Assembly: GCF_026711005.1 (NCBI RefSeq)
Contig: NZ_JAPPVJ010000004.1
Location: 124,001-188,000 of the forward strand
Source: Sphingobacterium sp. UT-1RO-CII-1
Lineage (GTDB): Bacteria; Bacteroidota; Bacteroidia; Sphingobacteriales; Sphingobacteriaceae
Length of the DNA: 64,000 nt
Direction: 5' to 3'
This document shows, in pieces, positions 35,659 to 43,725 of this stretch (positions are counted from its first letter, which is position 1; each line of letters opens with the position of its first letter). The notes beneath the pieces are model-generated. The model made no database searches and had not been told where the DNA came from. It saw only the letters and a program-made list of their open reading frames with translations. The position numbers and the translations under genes are program-made.

Positions 35659-36801
35659 ATGTCAATCAAACAAAACAACCCTATTTGGGTAATGAGTTCA
35701 GCTTATGACCGTCTGTCCTTGGACGAATTAATACAGACTGCTAAGCAGGTTGGGGCGCAGGGACTTGATTTATGTGTGTTTAGAAAAGATGGAACCCGTG
35801 AAGATCATACTGCTACACATTTAGAATATGAAAACTTTACTGTTGAAGACGGCAAGAAGCTTATTGATAAGTTTAATCAATCAGAGTTGACTCTGTCTTT
35901 AGGTGCTTTTGAAAATATGATTGGTGGCGATCCGGAACAGCGGGTCAAAAATCAGAATCATCTTTTACGCTTAATACGTATTGCGCATTTGTTGGGTGGA
36001 GATACTAATGATGTAAAGGTGGGTACTTTTGTCGGTTATAATCATGATTTGGGAAATGAAATAGATGGTTTTCAAAAAAATCTTGACGAATATAAGAGAG
36101 TCTTTGAACCTATTGTAAAATATGCTGAAAGTTTGGGTGTTACAATAGTGTATGAAAATTGTCCGATGGAAGGTTGGCGTTCATCACGCTATACATCTAC
36201 TTATAATAATTTGCCAGGAGTATTAGCGGCACGTAAGTTAATGTATGCTATGGTGCCCAGTGTAGCACATGGAGAGATTTATGATCCATCACATGATATT
36301 TGGCAAAATACAAATCCGGTTGATGTAATCAAGCAAACAGATATTGACCGCCTTAAACGTATTCATGTTAAAACTACCCGTAATTTAAATACGAAAGCGA
36401 GAGTAGAATGGGGGGGGATGTACGCTATGCAAACCGTTGAAGAATCATTGGCGAGAAAAGCAGGTGTAGATATTCCTGCGCATGATTGGGATCGACATCA
36501 CTATGAAGCCATGTTGCCTGGTTTTGGAGGAACAGATAATATGGATTGGAATGGTTTTGTTTCTGCTCTGCAGGAGAAAGGCTTTGATGGCCCCTTTGAG
36601 ATTGAGAATGAAGCGAAAAACTCCAAAGATACAGGTAATATTTCTGCAACAAACCAGGGTTTTTCTACTTGTATAAATTTCTTGGCGCCTTTGCTGTGGG
36701 ATTTGGATGCGGAGAAGGGCTATGTGTATAAAAAGACAAAAGAATTGGTTGAGCCTAGTGTGAAGGATATTCCCGAAACAACGATGGATCAATTAACTTA
36801 G
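35659..36801 (+). CDS. Sugar phosphate isomerase/epimerase-like TIM-barrel protein
   Basis: The 380 residues match the xylose-isomerase-like (AP endonuclease family 2) TIM barrel. Candidate metal ligands lie at strand ends. They are the Glu in TIVYENCPMEGWRSS, the Asp/His in GEIYDPSHDIWQ, the His in RLKRIHVKTTRN and the Glu in GPFEIENEAKNS. Such proteins isomerise or epimerise sugars, inositol derivatives or hydroxypyruvate-type acids; the substrate cannot be told. There is no signal peptide, so it acts in the cytoplasm. It stands alone after the ftsZ terminator and converges with the response-regulator gene. A hairpin lies just past its stop. Confidence 0.88.
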   Translation: MSIKQNNPIWVMSSAYDRLSLDELIQTAKQVGAQGLDLCVFRKDGTREDHTATHLEYENFTVEDGKKLIDKFNQSELTLSLGAFENMIGGDPEQRVKNQNHLLRLIRIAHLLGGDTNDVKVGTFVGYNHDLGNEIDGFQKNLDEYKRVFEPIVKYAESLGVTIVYENCPMEGWRSSRYTSTYNNLPGVLAARKLMYAMVPSVAHGEIYDPSHDIWQNTNPVDVIKQTDIDRLKRIHVKTTRNLNTKARVEWGGMYAMQTVEESLARKAGVDIPAHDWDRHHYEAMLPGFGGTDNMDWNGFVSALQEKGFDGPFEIENEAKNSKDTGNISATNQGFSTCINFLAPLLWDLDAEKGYVYKKTKELVEPSVKDIPETTMDQLT

Positions 36802-36817
36802 GTTAAACTAGTATATA

Positions 36818-36851
36818 TTCAGAGAAGCGATTTTAGTATTGCTTCTCTGAA
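36818..36851. terminator. Hairpin between convergent genes, overlapping the regulator's 3' end
   Basis: TTCAGAGAAGC and GCTTCTCTGAA form a perfect 11-bp stem with a 12-nt loop. The right arm lies inside the last codons of the minus-strand response regulator, so the stop codon is in the loop. T tracts are weak. Confidence 0.55.
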
Positions 36852-37480
36852 TGTAATTTAAATAGTTCGATAAGATCAGGAATATTCTGTACTGCTAATT
36901 TTTCAAAAACACGACTTTTATAGGTGCTGACTGTCGATGAGCTAAGGTTTAATGAAGTCGATATTTCTAGAATACCTAGTCCTTTAATTAGATGTTTTGC
37001 AACATCCATTTCTCTATTCGATAATTTGTTTAGCGGATTGTTTTCATCAAATGATGATTTACTTGAAGTTAATTTTTGTATATACAGTTCTTTAACAGCT
37101 TCCGACATGTATTTGCCACGCACCATAATATGATTGATGGCATTTTTTAATTCAGACATAGCTGTATTCTTATTTAAATATCCAGATGCACCTGCGTTTA
37201 TATAGCGTAAGGCGTATAGATTTTCTTCATAGGAAGAGAAAATTAATATTTTTAATTCTGGCTGTAAATCTAAAATTTCTTTGACAACTTTTATGTTGTT
37301 GCCTCCAGGCATATTAATATCTAAAAGAAGTAGATCAAAAGACTTATTCTTCAGATGAAGATATACTTCATCGTATGTTTGTGCCTGAACGATATCAGCA
37401 TCTGGAATAGCTTCTTTAATAATTACAGATGCGCCTAGTCTTACTATGCTATGATCATCTGCTATTAAAATGTTTTTCAT
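36833..37480 (-). CDS. NarL/FixJ-family response regulator
   Basis: The 215 residues have a receiver domain (~1-120) and a LuxR-type DNA-binding domain (~148-210). The receiver shows IADDHSIVRLG, the phospho-acceptor Asp in LLLLDINMPGGN, ILIFSSYEE and the Lys in SGYLNKNTAMSEL. The output domain has LSNREMDVAKHLIKGLGILEISTSLNLSSSTVSTYKSR, quoted here only in outline by its ends: LSNREMDVAK and STVSTYKSRVFEKL. All phosphorylation-site residues are present. No histidine kinase gene is adjacent, so it is an orphan regulator within this window. It has its own 200-bp AT-rich upstream region shared with mscL. Confidence 0.93.
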   Translation of the reverse strand: MKNILIADDHSIVRLGASVIIKEAIPDADIVQAQTYDEVYLHLKNKSFDLLLLDINMPGGNNIKVVKEILDLQPELKILIFSSYEENLYALRYINAGASGYLNKNTAMSELKNAINHIMVRGKYMSEAVKELYIQKLTSSKSSFDENNPLNKLSNREMDVAKHLIKGLGILEISTSLNLSSSTVSTYKSRVFEKLAVQNIPDLIELFKLHSEKQY

Positions 37481-37680
37481 TATAAGATGTGGTTAACTCC
37501 AAAGGTTTTAACTCCAATATTCTTACCCTTTGAGCAAATATAGAAAAAATTCAATAAAGAGTGGGTTATAATAAAATTAACTAAAAAAATTTATTTATTT
37601 ATTTTTGTTTTAAAAGTCTTGAAAATTGGAAATATATTTATCATTTTTGTTTTTAAATTGTTTAATTTAAATATTAAGAT

Positions 37681-38094
37681 ATGGGGTTTTTAAAAGAGTT
37701 TAAAGAATTTGCGATGCGCGGTAGCGTAATCGATTTGGCAGTAGGGGTTGTAATCGGTGGAGCATTCGGTAAAATCGTTACTTCATTGGTAGATGATATC
37801 ATTATGCCTCCAATCGGTTTTATTACTGGTGGGGTTGATTTTAGTAATCTAAAATATGTGATGGTTGATGCGGATGCAGCTGCTGGTATTGAGGAGGTTT
37901 CGTTGTCGTATGGGAACTTTATTAATGTCGTTATTCAGTTTTTAATTATTGCACTATGTATATTTGTGGTAATTAAAGGATTAAATTCTCTGAAGAGAGA
38001 AGAGGAAGTAGTGCCAGAACCAGAAGTAGAACCTGCACCGACTAAAGAAGAAGTTCTTTTAGCTGAAATTCGCGACTTATTAAAAAATAAATAG
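37681..38094 (+). CDS. mscL: Large-conductance mechanosensitive channel MscL
   Basis: MscL opens under extreme membrane tension to prevent lysis on osmotic downshock. The 137 residues show the N-terminal amphipathic helix ([19 protein letters not shown]), the pore helix TM1 ([23 protein letters not shown], described by ends VGVVIGGAF and DDIIMPPIG), a periplasmic loop and TM2 (~77-100, [18 protein letters not shown]). The C-terminal cytoplasmic helix bundle ends [17 protein letters not shown]. Length is normal. The upstream 200 bp are very AT-rich. A weak hairpin with T run follows. Confidence 0.96.
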   Translation: MGFLKEFKEFAMRGSVIDLAVGVVIGGAFGKIVTSLVDDIIMPPIGFITGGVDFSNLKYVMVDADAAAGIEEVSLSYGNFINVVIQFLIIALCIFVVIKGLNSLKREEEVVPEPEVEPAPTKEEVLLAEIRDLLKNK

Positions 38095-38125
38095 TTTATA
38101 GTATTAAAGAAAGCTCGTTTATTGG

Positions 38126-38150
38126 AATGCAATTATTCCTGCATTTTTTG
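38126..38150 (+). terminator. Possible terminator of mscL
   Basis: AATGCA and TGCATT form a 6-bp stem with an 8-nt loop, followed by TTTT, 31 bp after the mscL stop. The stem is short, so confidence is limited. Confidence 0.4.
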
Positions 38151-38159
38151 GAAGTTTAA

Positions 38160-38191
38160 TTTGCTTATTTTATAAAATAGCTTTACTTTTG
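38160..38191 (+). promoter_or_regulatory. Bacteroidota-type promoter of rpmH
   Basis: TTTG (38160-38163), 20 bp, then TACTTTTG (38184-38191) matches the -33/-7 consensus TTTG-N~20-TAnnTTTG. It lies 56 bp before the rpmH start, as expected for a strong ribosomal-protein promoter. Confidence 0.7.
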
Positions 38192-38247
38192 CGTTCCCTT
38201 GTTTAAGGGATTATTGATTGGAAATATTAAAATAAGTATAAAGCGTC

Positions 38248-38406
38248 ATGAAAAGAACATTTCAGCCTTCGCAAAGAAAAAGAAGAAATAAGCACGGATT
38301 CAGAGAGCGTATGAGCACGGCTAACGGTAGAAGAGTATTAGCTTCTCGTAGAGCTAAAGGAAGAAAACGCCTTACAGTATCTGACGAAGGTCGTCACAAA
38401 GGATAG
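38248..38406 (+). CDS. rpmH: 50S ribosomal protein L34
   Basis: The 52-residue, very basic protein begins [19 protein letters not shown] and continues with [20 protein letters not shown], the L34 signature. It packs against 23S rRNA in the large subunit. In many bacteria rpmH is the first gene of rpmH-rnpA-yidD-yidC beside dnaA; here rnpA and yidD follow but not yidC. The C-terminus ([12 protein letters not shown]) is a few residues longer than the E. coli protein, as is common in Bacteroidota. Confidence 0.97.
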   Translation: MKRTFQPSQRKRRNKHGFRERMSTANGRRVLASRRAKGRKRLTVSDEGRHKG

Positions 38407-38457
38407 TATGTATGGCCGGTGACTCGTGCGAGCTAACGAATCGGCATGAAGGTCATC

Positions 38458-38862
38458 ATGAGAAATACTTTTACAAAAGAAGAGCGATTGTGTAGCAAAA
38501 GACTTATTGATAGTCTTTTTAATCAGGGCTCTTCTTTTGTTGTATACCCTTATAGAGTGGTTTTTTGTAAAAGGCCGCTTATGGACGCCGAAATGCTGTA
38601 CCCTGTACAATGTATTATATCGGTGTCAAAAAGAAGGTTTAAAAAGGCTGTAGATAGGAATAAGATAAAACGGCTAATGCGTGAATCTTATCGGCTTAAT
38701 AAATCTGGATTTCACCAGTTTTTAAGACAGAATTCTCTGGAGCTTTTAGTAGCTTTTCAATATGTGGGTAAAGAAGAACTACCGTTCGAAAAAATGTGTG
38801 TGCGAATGGAAACTGTTTTAGAACGCTTAGAATATGAAAGTATTAAAGCTTTTATGGGATAA
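38458..38862 (+). CDS. rnpA: Ribonuclease P protein component
   Basis: RnpA assists the RNase P RNA in removing tRNA 5' leaders. The 134 residues start [20 protein letters not shown], with the family's phenylalanine and leader-binding region. The RNR-type motif lies in [20 protein letters not shown]. An in-frame ATG 12 bp upstream (38446) is possible. I prefer 38458 because family members begin close to the FxKEERL stretch and GAAGG lies about 6 bp upstream. It follows rpmH by ~50 bp, and its last 29 bp overlap yidD. Confidence 0.93.
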   Translation: MRNTFTKEERLCSKRLIDSLFNQGSSFVVYPYRVVFCKRPLMDAEMLYPVQCIISVSKRRFKKAVDRNKIKRLMRESYRLNKSGFHQFLRQNSLELLVAFQYVGKEELPFEKMCVRMETVLERLEYESIKAFMG

Positions 38863-39088
38863 TTTAGTGGTTTTGCCAGTTAGGTTTCTTTTCTTATCAA
38901 TCATTCGGATTTATCAATTATTTATATCCCCTCTGTTAGGAGCTAACTGTAGATACTACCCTACTTGCTCGCAGTATGGCAAAGAAGCTATTCTGAAGTA
39001 CGGTCCGTTTAAAGGTGGATTTTTAGCTATAAAACGCATTCTGCGTTGTAACCCATGGGGTGGTCATGGTCATGACCCTGTTCCTTAA
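38834..39088 (+). CDS. yidD: Membrane protein insertion efficiency factor YidD
   Basis: The 84 residues show the YidD signature: [20 protein letters not shown], then [20 protein letters not shown] and [15 protein letters not shown], with three conserved cysteines. YidD is a small amphipathic protein thought to help YidC/Sec insert membrane proteins. The start lies within the rnpA 3' end (29-bp overlap in another frame), the common arrangement. yidC itself, the usual next gene, is absent; tsaB follows after 5 bp. Confidence 0.95.
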   Translation: MKVLKLLWDNLVVLPVRFLFLSIIRIYQLFISPLLGANCRYYPTCSQYGKEAILKYGPFKGGFLAIKRILRCNPWGGHGHDPVP

Positions 39089-39093
39089 GTTCT

Positions 39094-39792
39094 ATGAAAA
39101 ACATATATATTCTTCAAATAGAAACAGCGACACCTGTGTGTTCAGTTGCAATTAGTCTTAATGGTGAAACGTTGGTGTCTATAGAAGCTGAAGAGCAAAA
39201 TATACATGCTAGCCATTTAACATTATTTATTGAAAAAGCTATAATGGATGCGAATCTGAATTATAGTGATTTGTCGGCGATCGCTGTTAGTGAAGGACCT
39301 GGATCGTATACTGGATTAAGGATCGGTGTTTCTACTGCGAAAGGATTGTGTTATGGGTTAAATATTCCATTCATTGCTATTAATACATTGGATGCTATGT
39401 GCTCTGGTTTTTTAAAGGAAAGAAAGGAGGAATATATAGCAAATAGCCTTTTTATTCCTATGCTAGATGCTAGACGTATGGAGGTATATATGGCAACATA
39501 CACTGCAGACGCAAAACTTTTAATAAAGACAAAAGCTGAAATTATTGATGAGGACAGTTTTTCGAACACTGAGGCTGCAACGGTTACTCTTTTTGGAAGT
39601 GGTGCAGATAAGTTCACGGATTTATTTGCTGACAATAGAAAGGTACAAATAAGTCCTGGGTTTAAAAACTCTGCGGCTTTTATGAGCTTTTTGGCATTTG
39701 TCGCTTTTGAAAGTCAGGATTTTGAAGATTTAGTATATTTTGAACCTTATTATTTAAAAGATTTTATTGCAACCACACCTAAGAAAAGATAA
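39094..39792 (+). CDS. tsaB: tRNA threonylcarbamoyladenosine biosynthesis protein TsaB
   Basis: TsaB is the non-catalytic partner of TsaD in making the t6A37 base of ANN-decoding tRNAs. The 232 residues have an ASKHA-fold N-terminus (IETATPVCSVAISLNGETLV), the conserved block AIAVSEGPGSYTGLRIGVSTAKGL (given by ends AIAVSEGPGSYTG and VSTAKGL) and MLDARRMEVYMATY. The metal-site histidines of TsaD are lacking, as expected. The C-terminus has the short PYYLKDF motif. It is last in rpmH-rnpA-yidD-tsaB. Its stop codon abuts the corA stop codon tail-to-tail with no spacer. Confidence 0.94.
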   Translation: MKNIYILQIETATPVCSVAISLNGETLVSIEAEEQNIHASHLTLFIEKAIMDANLNYSDLSAIAVSEGPGSYTGLRIGVSTAKGLCYGLNIPFIAINTLDAMCSGFLKERKEEYIANSLFIPMLDARRMEVYMATYTADAKLLIKTKAEIIDEDSFSNTEAATVTLFGSGADKFTDLFADNRKVQISPGFKNSAAFMSFLAFVAFESQDFEDLVYFEPYYLKDFIATTPKKR

Positions 39793-40695
39793 TTACAGCC
39801 AGTTTTTTCTTTTGAACCATATGTAAATGATCAAGGCGAGGCCAGCCATTATTGCCATAATAATAGGATAGCCGTAATACCATTCTAATTCGGGCATGTT
39901 AACGAAATTCATACCATATACGCCAACTATAAAAGTTAAAGGCATAAAAAATACGGATATAATTGTCAACGTTCGCATGATATCATTGGTATGGTTGGAC
40001 TCTATGTTGAAATAGATGTTGAGTAACTGAGCCGTGTTTTCTGCCATATTTCGGTATAATGTGCTAGAGCGGGAGTATATGTCTCTTAAATCTTGTGTGT
40101 ATATGTTTTTAAAAGCCGGTAGATGAAAGAAGTCTACGATATCTTTATATAGTGTAAGTATGATGCGTATTAAATCAACCTGACGCTTAATATAATAGAT
40201 GTCGCGTAAAAGCATTTTGTTTCGTGTGCTCAGGAAGATGTTTTCTTCACAATTATCTAGTTTTAAACTAAGGTCATTAATGAGTAGATTTTCGAAAGTT
40301 TTTAAAGCCTCTGATGTTAAGTGATTAATGAGTAATTTGCTGGAGTTTAATTTCGATATAGGATAGTTTATTACTAGGTTTTCTATATAACCTATTTCTC
40401 CACGATGTACGGTAATTATAAATTTATCATTAAAAAATACAGAAAGACGAACAGTTACTTCAGTTAGCGAATCAGAATGGTTTTTAAAACTTTCAGGGAT
40501 AGAACGTATCACAAGAAAGTGGTAATTATCAAATTCCTCTATTTTTGGTAGATGCCCGACTTGAAGGCAGTCTTTAATTGATTTTTCGTGAATGTTGTAT
40601 TTCTCTTTTAAGGGATCAAAATCTGTTCGAACAGGATCTTTTATATCAATCCATTCGAATGGTGCTTGGTCTTTGTCTAGTACAGTGCGGATCAT
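39793..40695 (-). CDS. corA: CorA-family magnesium/cobalt transporter
   Basis: CorA forms a pentameric channel for magnesium. The 300 residues consist of a large cytoplasmic funnel (~1-235), which includes KSIKDCLQVGHLPKIEEFD. Two C-terminal helices flank the signature loop: TFIVGVYGMNFVNMPE carries GMN and is followed by YPIIMAIMAGLALIIYIWFK. The frame is open to 40737, but the extra 14 residues look non-conserved and ATG 40695 (MIRTVLDKDQAPF) is more likely. A very strong hairpin upstream isolates it from the Skp-like gene. Its stop abuts that of tsaB. Confidence 0.94.
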   Translation of the reverse strand: MIRTVLDKDQAPFEWIDIKDPVRTDFDPLKEKYNIHEKSIKDCLQVGHLPKIEEFDNYHFLVIRSIPESFKNHSDSLTEVTVRLSVFFNDKFIITVHRGEIGYIENLVINYPISKLNSSKLLINHLTSEALKTFENLLINDLSLKLDNCEENIFLSTRNKMLLRDIYYIKRQVDLIRIILTLYKDIVDFFHLPAFKNIYTQDLRDIYSRSSTLYRNMAENTAQLLNIYFNIESNHTNDIMRTLTIISVFFMPLTFIVGVYGMNFVNMPELEWYYGYPIIMAIMAGLALIIYIWFKRKNWL

Positions 40696-40751
40696 AGTAA
40701 ACGTATAACGACTGGTAAATAGTATACAAGGTATCAATCAATCGGTATAAA

Positions 40752-40799
40752 AGCAAACAGAAAAGCCTTAGAAGTTATTCTAAGGCTTTTCTGTTTGCT
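40752..40799 (-). terminator. Very long perfect terminator hairpin after the Skp-like gene
   Basis: A perfect 22-bp inverted repeat (left arm 40752-40773, right arm 40778-40799) encloses the tetraloop GTTA. Key parts of the arms are AAAAGCCTTAGAA and TTCTAAGGCTTTT. It begins 12 bp past the stop of the Skp-like gene on the minus strand. Confidence 0.8.
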
Positions 40800-40810
40800 G
40801 TTGTATGCAA

Positions 40811-41434
40811 TTATTTTTTATCTTGTTTTTTTGTATTAGTATACTCTGCATTAAGAGCTTCGATTACTTGTTTCGTAATGTCTAGCTTTGAGTCTGCGTA
40901 TAATACTGTAGGGTTAGACTTAGAATATGTTAATACTAATGTATAGCCTTTTTCCTCAGCATGTTTTTTTAGATATTCAGTTATGGTATTATAGACATTA
41001 TTGAATTCGGTAGATTCATCTTGAGCTAAGGATGCTGAAGCATTTTGATCTAAGCGACCCAACTCGTCTTGCTTACGCGCTAGTTTTTCTTCGGTTGCTT
41101 GACGGTCCGTTGCGCTCATTGTAGCTGCTTTTTGTTGATAATCTGCTACTTCGCGCTGAAATGCCTGCCCTTTAGACTGTAAATCGCTTTGTGCTTTTTT
41201 TACTTTGGCTTCTAGTTTTGTTCTAATGTCTTTGAAATATTCGTATTTCTCAGATAGGCTATCTGAGTTAATATATACTATTTTTTCTTCAACTACATTC
41301 GAAGAACTTACTACTGCGCTTGAATCACTAGAATTTGCTGCCGGTTTATTGGCGTTTTGATTACATGAAATCGTAAACATTGTAGTTGCTAAACCTAGGG
41401 TTAAAGCTGACAAAGTTTTAGTTAATCTATTCAT
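40811..41434 (-). CDS. OmpH/Skp-family periplasmic chaperone, lipoprotein form
   Basis: The 207 residues start with a lipoprotein signal (LGLATTMFTISC, Cys24), then a low-complexity S/A/N stretch. The OmpH domain follows: IVYINSDSLSEKYEYFKDIR and a long coiled coil (~65-140, rich in K, Q, E, A). The closing part is GYTLVLTYSKSNPTVLYADSKLDITKQVIEALN, given by its ends GYTLVLTYSKSN and ITKQVIEALN. Skp-like proteins hold unfolded outer-membrane proteins in the periplasm. The lipid anchor differs from the soluble E. coli Skp but is common in Bacteroidota. It is divergent from gyrB across 238 bp and closed by a very strong terminator. Confidence 0.92.
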   Translation of the reverse strand: MNRLTKTLSALTLGLATTMFTISCNQNANKPAANSSDSSAVVSSSNVVEEKIVYINSDSLSEKYEYFKDIRTKLEAKVKKAQSDLQSKGQAFQREVADYQQKAATMSATDRQATEEKLARKQDELGRLDQNASASLAQDESTEFNNVYNTITEYLKKHAEEKGYTLVLTYSKSNPTVLYADSKLDITKQVIEALNAEYTNTKKQDKK

Positions 41435-41462
41435 TACTTATATGTCTTTTCTGTTTAGAAAA

Positions 41463-41470
41463 CAAACCTA
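41463..41470 (-). promoter_or_regulatory. Putative -7 element of the Skp-like gene
   Basis: TAGGTTTG on the minus strand fits TAnnTTTG 28 bp before the start. The same octamer serves as candidate -7 of the DHH gene at 9570-9577. No clear -33 is present. Confidence 0.4.
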
Positions 41471-41608
41471 ATATAAATAAATTGAATTATCTCTAATTCA
41501 TTTGAAATTCTTAATGATTTTTAATCGCAATTCTTTTATACAGTGATTTTATACTTTTAGGATCTTATAATTTACTCGCCTTATATAGAAACAGTAGTAC
41601 GTTTTTGC

Positions 41609-41639
41609 TTGATTACTAGCAAAAAAAATCGTATTTTTG
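41609..41639 (+). promoter_or_regulatory. Bacteroidota-type promoter of gyrB
   Basis: TTG (41609-41611), 20 bp, then TATTTTTG (41632-41639) fits the -33/-7 consensus, 33 bp before the gyrB start codon. Confidence 0.65.
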
Positions 41640-41672
41640 AATGTTAAACAATACTCATTTTAATTTAGTTTC

Positions 41673-43631
41673 ATGAGCGAAGAAAAGAAGATTGAATCAA
41701 CGTATTCGGCGGATAATATCCAAGTTTTAGAGGGATTAGAAGCTGTACGTAAGAGGCCTTCCATGTATATTGGTGATACTGGAATTAAAGGATTGCACCA
41801 TTTGGTCTACGAGGTTGTTGATAACTCCATTGACGAAGCTGTTGCAGGTTACTGTTCTGAAATATCGGTTACTATTTGTAAGGATGGAGCTATATCGGTT
41901 ACTGATAATGGGCGAGGTATCCCCACCGGAATTAATAAAAAAGAAAATAAATCGGCTTTAGAAATTGTTATGACTGTCCTTCATGCTGGAGGAAAGTTTG
42001 ATAAAGATACATATAAGGTTTCAGGAGGATTGCATGGTGTGGGGGTTTCTTGTGTGAATGCCTTGTCATCTCATCTATCTGCTGTTGTGCATAGAGAAGG
42101 AAAGATATTCCAACAGGAATATGAAAAAGGAAAACCGCTATATGATGTTAAAGAAATAGGAACAAGCGAAATAACAGGAACTACAGTTGTATTTACGCCT
42201 GATCCTACTATTTTTACGATGTCTACGGTATATAATTATGATACCTTGGCAAACCGTTTACGAGAGCTTTCTTTTTTAAATAAAGGCATTACACTTACTT
42301 TGACCGATGAACGCGAAGTCTTAGAGGATGGTAGCTATATGTCGGATGTGTTTTTCTCAGAAGGTGGGTTGCGTGAATTTGTGAAATTCTTGGATGGAAC
42401 AAGGCACGCTTTAATTCCTGAACCGATTTATGTAGAAGGGGTGAAGCAGGGAGTGCCTGTAGAATTGGCATTGCAGTATAATGATACTTATTCTGAAAAC
42501 GTGCATTCTTATGTTAATAATATTAACACTATTGAGGGGGGAACGCACGTATCGGGTTTCCGTAGAGGATTAACACGTACCTTAAAAGCTTATGCTGACA
42601 AATCAGGCCTTTTGAAAAATCTAAAAGTGGATATTACAGGTGATGATTTCCGTGAAGGTTTAAGTGCTGTGATATCTGTTAAGGTAGCAGAACCTCAGTT
42701 TGAGGGACAAACTAAAACAAAGTTAGGGAATAACGAAGTGATGGGAGCGGTAGATGTGGCGGTTGGAGAAATATTAGGTATATATTTAGAAGAGCATCCT
42801 AAAGAAGCTAAAACTATTGTCCAGAAGGTTATTATAGCGGCTCAGGCGCGCGCAGCAGCACGTAAGGCAAGAGAAATGGTGCAGCGTAAGACCGTAATGG
42901 GTGGTTCTGGATTGCCTGGTAAACTTGCTGACTGTTCGGATACAGATCCAGAAAAATGTGAAATATTTTTCGTCGAGGGAGATTCCGCAGGTGGTACTGC
43001 TAAGCAAGGACGTAATAGAAAATTCCAAGCGATTATGCCGTTGAGAGGTAAAATTCTTAACGTAGAAAAAGCAATGGAACATAAGATTTACGAAAGTGAT
43101 GAAATAAAGAATATGTTTACGGCACTTGGTGTGAGTATTGGTACAGAAGATGATTCAAAAGCCTTAAACCTTGCTAAGTTGCGCTATCATAAGATTATTA
43201 TCATGACGGATGCTGATGTGGATGGATCGCATATTGCTACGCTTATTCTAACATTCTATTTCAGATATATGAAAGAGCTTATTGAGCGTGGTTATGTGTA
43301 TATTGCCACACCACCATTGTATCAGGTGAAAAAGGGTAAAGACTTTGAGTATGCATGGACAGAAGATCAACGTGTAGCAGCTATTCAGCGATTGAAAGGA
43401 GCAGGAAAAGAAGAGTCAGTGCATGTTCAACGTTATAAAGGTCTGGGAGAGATGAATGCAGAGCAGCTATGGCAAACAACCATGGATCCTGAACACCGTA
43501 CTTTGAGGCAAGTTACTATTCAGAATGCAGCAGAGTGTGATCGGATTTTTTCTATGTTGATGGGAGATGAGGTAGCGCCTCGACGCGAGTTTATTGAAAA
43601 AAATGCACGTTATGCAAAAATTGACGTATAG
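41673..43631 (+). CDS. gyrB: DNA gyrase subunit B
   Basis: GyrB supplies the ATPase and Toprim parts of gyrase, which negatively supercoils DNA. The 652 residues show the GHKL ATPase (~20-225; EVVDNSIDEAVAGYC, SVTDNGRGIPTG, KVSGGLHGVGVSCVNALS). The transducer domain follows (~230-400). The Toprim domain has FFVEGDSAGGTAKQGRN (~433), PLRGKILNVEKA and IMTDADVDGSHIATLIL. The C-terminal tail has QRYKGLGEMNAEQLWQTTMDP. Length is that of the short (non-gammaproteobacterial) form. GyrB rather than ParE is favoured by the QRYKGLGEM and ending; gyrA is not nearby. Promoter and terminator are both visible. Confidence 0.97.
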   Translation: MSEEKKIESTYSADNIQVLEGLEAVRKRPSMYIGDTGIKGLHHLVYEVVDNSIDEAVAGYCSEISVTICKDGAISVTDNGRGIPTGINKKENKSALEIVMTVLHAGGKFDKDTYKVSGGLHGVGVSCVNALSSHLSAVVHREGKIFQQEYEKGKPLYDVKEIGTSEITGTTVVFTPDPTIFTMSTVYNYDTLANRLRELSFLNKGITLTLTDEREVLEDGSYMSDVFFSEGGLREFVKFLDGTRHALIPEPIYVEGVKQGVPVELALQYNDTYSENVHSYVNNINTIEGGTHVSGFRRGLTRTLKAYADKSGLLKNLKVDITGDDFREGLSAVISVKVAEPQFEGQTKTKLGNNEVMGAVDVAVGEILGIYLEEHPKEAKTIVQKVIIAAQARAAARKAREMVQRKTVMGGSGLPGKLADCSDTDPEKCEIFFVEGDSAGGTAKQGRNRKFQAIMPLRGKILNVEKAMEHKIYESDEIKNMFTALGVSIGTEDDSKALNLAKLRYHKIIIMTDADVDGSHIATLILTFYFRYMKELIERGYVYIATPPLYQVKKGKDFEYAWTEDQRVAAIQRLKGAGKEESVHVQRYKGLGEMNAEQLWQTTMDPEHRTLRQVTIQNAAECDRIFSMLMGDEVAPRREFIEKNARYAKIDV

Positions 43632-43655
43632 CAATACATAGTTTTGGAAGTAGTG

Positions 43656-43690
43656 AAAAATCCCAATTGCCAAAAGCATTTGGGATTTTT
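43656..43690 (+). terminator. Rho-independent terminator of gyrB
   Basis: AAAAATCCCAA and TTGGGATTTTT form a perfect 11-bp stem with a 13-nt loop and a T run, 24 bp after the gyrB stop. Confidence 0.85.
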
Positions 43691-43725
43691 ATTTTGTAAC
43701 TTAGGAGTAACAAAAAATTATAGCG

